From assembly GCA_900319655.1 (NCBI GenBank), contig ONPH01000027.1, positions 1 to 11,063 on the forward strand: DNA of 11,063 nucleotides, read 5' to 3'. Numbering within the stretch: the first letter of the stretch is position 1; every line of letters starts with the position of its first letter. This DNA comes from an uncultured Eubacteriales bacterium. Its GTDB lineage: Bacteria > Bacillota > Clostridia > Oscillospirales > Acutalibacteraceae. A program made the translations under genes and the position numbers. Positions 7,819 to 11,063 of this stretch are shown here, piece after piece. The notes below the pieces were generated by a model. That model saw nothing but the letters and a program-made list of their open reading frames with translations. It did not search any database and was not told the DNA's origin.

Positions 7819-7853
7819 GGCAACACCGCACAATTCAGGTGTGCGGTATTGCC
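7819..7853 (-). promoter_or_regulatory. 14-bp hairpin directly after the uppP stop codon
   Basis: Arms at 7819-7832 and 7840-7853 pair over 14 bp, with one position that is a G-U wobble in the minus-strand transcript. The loop is 7 nt. The hairpin begins at the base right after the uppP stop. No T tract follows (the minus strand continues TAAGTCGCATAGG), so it is either a non-canonical terminator or an mRNA 3'-end or stability element between uppP and ftsK. Confidence 0.6.
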
Positions 7854-8825
7854 TTAATTAAAGCTGAACAGCGTTGAGGAGAGGCGCGCTCCTGTAAAGA
7901 AGTTTGTGCCTGAGCTAATCTCGATTACCGAGATTACGAGCAGGGCGATACCGACTACCGCGGTATACACAACAAAAATCATCATTTTATCGGTCTTTAA
8001 GAACCATTTGAAAATCCAGATTGCGAGGTAGCCGACAACAGCGGATACTACCATTCCGATTACAATCGGGAGGATGTCGATTTGGATTGAATTCTTGTCC
8101 TTGAGCACCTCCATACCCTCGAGCAGAGCCGCCGCGATGATGGACGGAATACCGAGAATAAAGGTGTAGTCGAGCGCCTTTTGCTTATTGATGCCGCGCA
8201 TTTCTCCCACCGCGAGGGTTGAGCCCGAACGTGAAAGTCCGGGAAGCAGAGCCGCAGCGCACTGCATTAAGCCTACCAAAATTGCGTCGAGAACCGTGTA
8301 GGTTTCTCTTCCCTTTTCCTGAACTCCGCCGGCGAAATGCTTATATTTTTTCATACTGTTTTTTCTGTTGCAGATTACGCCGATCAAAAGCAGAACGCTT
8401 GTGATAATCAGCGAAGCGGCGGTTACAATAAGCACCGGACTTGCGGAGAATACGTCCGCCAAATCCTTAATCTTCATATCTGTGCCCGGAATTGGGATGA
8501 ACATCAGCATTAGCGGCAAAAGTCCGATGATAATCATAATTATCATATTGCGCTCGTAGTTCATCTGCGACCACTTGAATTTGCCGGTGAATATGTCCTT
8601 TATCATACGGAAAAATTCTTTTATTAAGTTCCAGATTAACTTATGATAGAACACAACTACCGCAACGAGCGTTCCGATGTGAAGCATAACGTTAAAGAAC
8701 AGGTTGCCCTCCATATCCACGCCTAAAATGTGCTGGGTTATGGCGAGGTGACCGCTGCTTGATACAGGCAGAAATTCGGTTAAGCCCTGAACAATGCCCT
8801 GAATTACCGCGTCGATTATTGTCAT
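7854..8825 (-). CDS. uppP: Undecaprenyl-diphosphatase UppP (BacA family)
   Basis: This integral membrane enzyme removes a phosphate from undecaprenyl diphosphate and regenerates the lipid carrier for peptidoglycan and wall polymer synthesis; overproduction of the family gives bacitracin resistance. The 323 residues contain both family signatures. QGLTEFLPVSSSGHL has the Q/E-xxx-E motif at 13-17 and SSSGH at 22-26. PGLSRSGST is at 195-203. About eight hydrophobic segments are present. It is some 40-50 residues longer than the common form; the extra length is mainly the hydrophilic stretch around 150-178 (NRKNSMKKYKHFAGG) and a short tail. The ATG has AAAGGAG at 8-nt spacing (minus strand of 8834-8840). 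The whole upstream gap is the hairpin array 8846-9042, with no visible promoter, so transcription probably enters from the protease gene. Downstream is ftsK, about 73 nt away. Confidence 0.97.
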   Translation of the reverse strand: MTIIDAVIQGIVQGLTEFLPVSSSGHLAITQHILGVDMEGNLFFNVMLHIGTLVAVVVFYHKLIWNLIKEFFRMIKDIFTGKFKWSQMNYERNMIIMIIIGLLPLMLMFIPIPGTDMKIKDLADVFSASPVLIVTAASLIITSVLLLIGVICNRKNSMKKYKHFAGGVQEKGRETYTVLDAILVGLMQCAAALLPGLSRSGSTLAVGEMRGINKQKALDYTFILGIPSIIAAALLEGMEVLKDKNSIQIDILPIVIGMVVSAVVGYLAIWIFKWFLKTDKMMIFVVYTAVVGIALLVISVIEISSGTNFFTGARLSSTLFSFN

Positions 8826-8845
8826 AATATGTACTCCTTTATGTT

Positions 8846-9042
8846 AGTTAAATTGCGGCTTACGCCGCAGCTAAATTGTGCTTGCGCACAGCTAAATTGT
8901 TTCCGTCGGAAACAGCTGAATTTTTAGGTTGAACTTAAAAGCTAAATATATATAAAAGCTCGCGAAAGCGAATTTAGCTTGCCGAAGGCAAATTTAGCTC
9001 GCTGACAGCGAATTTAGCTGCCGCAAAGCAGCAATTTAGCTT
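8846..9042. repeat. Inverted array of AGCTAAATT units with compensating hairpins
   Basis: Constant 9-bp words alternate with short hairpins. The left half has AGTTAAATT (8846), AGCTAAATT (8869, 8890) and AGCTGAATT (8914). A degenerate copy lies at 8940. The right half has AATTTAGCT at 8971, 8991, 9011 and 9033. Spacing is 20-24 bp. Hairpins between them: GCGGC/GCCGC (8855-8868), TGTGC/GCACA (8877-8890), TGTTTCC/GGAAACA (8898-8914), TCGC/GCGA (8960-8971), TTGCC/GGCAA (8979-8991), TCGCT/AGCGA (8999-9011), and TGCCGC/GCAGCA with one mismatch (9019-9033). Stem sequences all differ, yet six of seven are perfectly paired. The centre is a 19-bp inverted repeat, TTTTAGGTT-G-AACTTAAAA (8922-8940). The array fills the gap from the protease stop codon to just before the uppP ribosome site. 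There are no T tracts after the stems, so it does not look like a terminator. Confidence 0.85.
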
Positions 9043-9767
9043 GTTATCATTCCGTAGAGCGAATCAATCGCGTCGGAGACTGTGCCGACCTCGTCGATTA
9101 AGCCCTCGGCAACAGCGTCCTCTCCCTCGAGGATTGTGCCGACGTCGGTTACGAGCTCGCCTGTATTTAGCACAAGCTCGCTGTAACGCTCCTTGGTTAT
9201 TGCTGAGTTTTCTACAACGAAGTTCGTTATTCTGTCCTGCATACGCCTGAAATACTCAAAGGTCTGAGGAACTCCGAGTGTAAGCCCTGTTGTACGGACA
9301 GGATGAACCGTCATTGAGGCGCTTTTTGCGATAAAACTCTTTTTAGCCGCTACCGCGAGAGGAATTCCGATTGAATGGCCTCCGCCGAGGACGATTGACA
9401 CCGACGGCTTTTTCATCCCCGAAATAACCTCGGCAATTGCAAGCCCTGCCTCGACGTCTCCGCCGACGGTATTTAGCAAAATCAGCAGTCCGTCAATTCT
9501 GTCGTCCTCCTCGACCGAGATTAAGAGCGGAATTATATGCTCATACTTTGTGGTTTTGTTCTGCGGCGAGAGGATATAATGACCTTCTATCTGCCCGATT
9601 ATTGTAAGGCAGTGGATGATTTTGTCATTATGGCAGGTCAGAATTGAGCCTGACTCGCATAAAAGCTCCTGCTTCGGTTCCCGCTGTTCTTCGTTATTTT
9701 CCTGCTGTGAGGGTTCATCCTCGCAGGGATTTTTTACAAACTCATTTTTTGATTTTTTCTTTTTCAT
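9036..9767 (-). CDS. tepA: ClpP-family serine protease, TepA-like
   Basis: This 243-residue protein of the ClpP/crotonase fold resembles translocation-enhancing protein TepA of Bacillus. Residues 1-40 are hydrophilic and low in complexity (KKKKSKNEF, then an acidic [10 protein letters not shown] stretch). The protease domain follows: [17 protein letters not shown] (98-113), the nucleophile Ser132 in GGGHSIGIP, His155 in MTVHPV, and a likely Asp208 in the segment before [13 protein letters not shown]. No signal peptide or membrane helix is evident. The open frame reaches further upstream, but GGAGG (minus strand of 9779-9775) is 7 nt from ATG 9767 and only 1 nt from ATG 9773, so I take 9767 as the start. 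The final Ser codon and stop (AGC TAA) are part of the downstream repeat array. In Bacillus tepA lies beside spoIIIE; here uppP separates it from ftsK. Its substrates are not known from the sequence. Confidence 0.88.
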   Translation of the reverse strand: MKKKKSKNEFVKNPCEDEPSQQENNEEQREPKQELLCESGSILTCHNDKIIHCLTIIGQIEGHYILSPQNKTTKYEHIIPLLISVEEDDRIDGLLILLNTVGGDVEAGLAIAEVISGMKKPSVSIVLGGGHSIGIPLAVAAKKSFIAKSASMTVHPVRTTGLTLGVPQTFEYFRRMQDRITNFVVENSAITKERYSELVLNTGELVTDVGTILEGEDAVAEGLIDEVGTVSDAIDSLYGMITS

Positions 9768-9774
9768 ACGCATA

Positions 9775-9779
9775 CCTCC
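9775..9779 (-). promoter_or_regulatory. Ribosome binding site that fixes the tepA start
   Basis: GGAGG on the minus strand lies 7 nt before ATG 9767 and 1 nt before ATG 9773. It excludes the upstream extension of the frame, which is leader DNA. Confidence 0.75.
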
Positions 9780-9871
9780 GAGCTTATTGTTTGCCGAAAG
9801 TATGCTGATTATTATATGCCGGATCTGCAGGGTTATATTACCGTGCCGCCGAGCATAAATTGCCAATTTTG

Positions 9872-9900
9872 ATTATAACATTTTACGCATTATTTTTCAA
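9872..9900 (-). promoter_or_regulatory. Strong sigma-A-type promoter of tepA
   Basis: On the minus strand, -35 TTGAAA (9900-9895, five of six) and -10 TATAAT (9877-9872, perfect) are 17 bp apart. The start near 9865 gives a leader of about 97 nt before the tepA ATG. I saw no recognisable riboswitch in that leader. The promoter could serve tepA, uppP, ftsK and ygiQ together. Confidence 0.75.
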
Positions 9901-9991
9901 GATTTTCTATTATATTTCTTATAAATAATAATTATTTTATAGAATTATAGTAAGATTAAGAATGAATATGTATATTTGGAGTGAATAATTC

Positions 9992-10417
9992 TTGAATTCA
10001 GACATAGAGTCAAATATTTTTATGGGCGTTTCTATATTTGTGCTCATATTATTATCCGCGTTTTTCTCGGCTACCGAGACGGCGTTTTCGTTTGTTAACA
10101 AAATCAGAATTCAACATTCTGTGGAAAACGGCGACAAAAAGGCAAACACCGTGCTCTACATAATCGAGCACTTCGACAACGCTTTGACGGCGATTTTGAT
10201 TTGCAACAACGTTGTAAACTTGGGATGTTCGTCAATCGCGACTATGCTCTGCCTGAAAATTTGGGGAGAAATCGGACCGGCGATTGCCACCGGACTTACG
10301 ACACTGCTTGTACTGACCTTCGGAGAGGTTATTCCGAAGTGTCTCGCCAAGGAGCACTGCGACAACTTTGCGATGAAAACCGCTGGAATTCTACGCTCCG
10401 AGCGTTACCGAGAATGA
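9992..10417 (+). CDS. CNNM/CorC-type transporter, N-terminal DUF21 fragment (frame-disrupted gene)
   Basis: This is the first part of a CBS-domain membrane protein of the CNNM/HlyC-CorC family, proposed to move Mg2+ or other divalent cations. Residues 1-134 hold the DUF21 membrane domain: TM1 about 11-33 (FVLILLSAFFSATETAFS), TM2 about 65-90, TM3 about 95-118 ending in the conserved GEVIPKCLAKE. Homology stops at about Ile133/Leu134; the last seven residues (RSERYRE) are out-of-frame readthrough to a TGA at 10415-10417. The CBS half continues in another frame from about 10389. The start is a TTG with GGAG (9978-9981) 10 nt upstream; ATG 10022 is a weaker alternative. It is divergent from tepA. 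The shared 224-bp gap is very AT-rich and shows no clear plus-strand promoter. Confidence 0.8.
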   Translation: MNSDIESNIFMGVSIFVLILLSAFFSATETAFSFVNKIRIQHSVENGDKKANTVLYIIEHFDNALTAILICNNVVNLGCSSIATMLCLKIWGEIGPAIATGLTTLLVLTFGEVIPKCLAKEHCDNFAMKTAGILRSERYRE

Positions 10418-11063
10418 GCTTAAGTACATTGTTGAGAGCATTGAGGAAGAAGGCGTGCTTGAGGAGAGCGAAAGCGAGATGGTTCGCTCGGCGCTTGACT
10501 TTGACGAGAAAACTGCTGAGGAAATCCTCACCCCGAGGGTTGACGTTGTATTTATCAACATCGAGGACACTCACGAGAAGATTAAGGAAATTATCATTGA
10601 AAACCGATATTCGAGAATTCCTGTATATGAGAATACGACCGATAATATTGTCGGTATTCTGCATACAAGAGATTACCTTGAATCGCTTGCAGACGGCAAC
10701 GCGCCTGAGCTTAAAAAGATTATTCAGCCGCCGTTCTTTGTATTTAAGAGCCAGCAGCTGTCGAAGATTTTGAATTCATTTAAGAAAACGCGCGACCATA
10801 TGGCGATTGTCACCGATGAGTACGGCGGTACGCTCGGTATTGTAACTATGGAAGATTTGCTCGAGGAAATCGTCGGTGATATTTGGGACGAGGACGAGGA
10901 AATCGAGCACACATATTACAAAATCGGCAAGGACGAATTTTTGGTTAACGGCGATATCGAGATTGAGGATATGCTCGCATTGTTTGACCTTGACGAAGAC
11001 GCTATTGAGAGCGATTCGGTTACGGTCGGCGGTTTAATTCTCGAAAACGCCGGTGATATTCCC
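10389..11063 (+). CDS. CNNM/CorC-type transporter, C-terminal CBS and CorC/HlyC fragment (runs off the window)
   Basis: This is the continuation of the same gene in a different frame, 225 codons to the window edge without a stop. It opens with the linker that normally follows the membrane domain (APSVTENELKYIVESIEEEG). Two CBS repeats follow at about 48-105 (TPRVDVVF ... YSRIPVYENTTDNIVGILHTRDYL) and 110-165, with the signature DEYGGTLGIVTMEDLLEEI. The beginning of the CorC/HlyC domain is at 180-225. CBS pairs bind adenine nucleotides and gate transport in this family. No independent start with a good ribosome site belongs here; GTG 10455 and ATG 10479 are in frame but inside the conserved linker. 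I read this as the 3' part of a gene broken by deletion and frameshift, naturally or in assembly. The true 3' end is outside the window. Confidence 0.85.

Noticed and set aside
8846..9042. CRISPR array
   Set aside because: The constant word is only 9 bp, the intervals are about 11-15 bp and self-complementary, the orientation inverts midway, and no cas gene is present.
9768..9865. Riboswitch or leader RNA before tepA
   Set aside because: The leader is about 97 nt but I could not find a conserved core or a convincing expression-platform hairpin.
9901..9991. Plus-strand promoter for the CNNM/CorC gene
   Set aside because: The region is AT-rich and TATAGT at 9946-9951 resembles a -10, but 17 bp upstream there is no usable -35 box.
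10201..10773. 190-codon plus-strand ORF across the transporter
   Set aside because: It is the third frame of the CNNM/CorC gene. The conserved DUF21 and CBS residues are in the other two frames.

Overview
The window looks like a chromosomal core region of a low-to-mid GC Firmicute, most likely class Clostridia and perhaps a gut Oscillospiraceae/Ruminococcus-like species. The evidence is strong AGGAGG-type ribosome sites, canonical TTGACA/TATAAT-type promoters, GTG and TTG starts, a TepA-type ClpP protease near an FtsK/SpoIIIE translocase (a neighbourhood I recall from Bacillus), and an MscL with a C-terminal zinc ribbon. The taxonomic placement is inference. No rRNA, tRNA, IS element, CRISPR array or phage gene is visible.

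Layout. Positions 1-100 hold two back-to-back intrinsic terminators, one per strand. Seven minus-strand genes follow. In transcription order (right to left) they are a TepA-like protease (9036-9767), undecaprenyl-diphosphatase uppP (7854-8825), the DNA translocase ftsK/spoIIIE (4988-7780), a YgiQ-family radical SAM protein (2989-4872), tyrS (1658-2884), mscL (1009-1437) and an AT-rich seven-helix membrane protein of unknown function (106-876). On the plus strand, divergent from the protease gene, lies a CNNM/CorC-type CBS-domain transporter (9992 to the window end). It is broken by what looks like an internal deletion plus frameshift near 10386-10394.

Transcription. Good promoters are visible before the protease gene, tyrS, the membrane protein and, less certainly, mscL. 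The protease-uppP-ftsK-ygiQ block could be read from the protease promoter, because no convincing promoter or T-tract terminator is visible inside it. The block joins envelope and division functions: lipid carrier recycling, chromosome pumping and a membrane-quality protease. tyrS has a strong promoter with a 29-bp near-perfect palindrome over the predicted start site, which suggests a repressor operator.

The most unusual part is the intergenic DNA. The whole gap between the protease gene and uppP (8846-9042) is an array of small hairpins. Their stems differ in sequence but nearly all stay paired. They are separated by a constant AGCTAAATT word, in one orientation on the left and inverted on the right. 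The protease stop codon is supplied by the last copy. Two other repeat families occur: heptad arrays (GTTGAAA / TTTCAAC) in inverted orientation upstream of mscL, with a related 14-mer starting exactly at the stop codons of tyrS and ygiQ, and a GC-rich double hairpin between ftsK and ygiQ.
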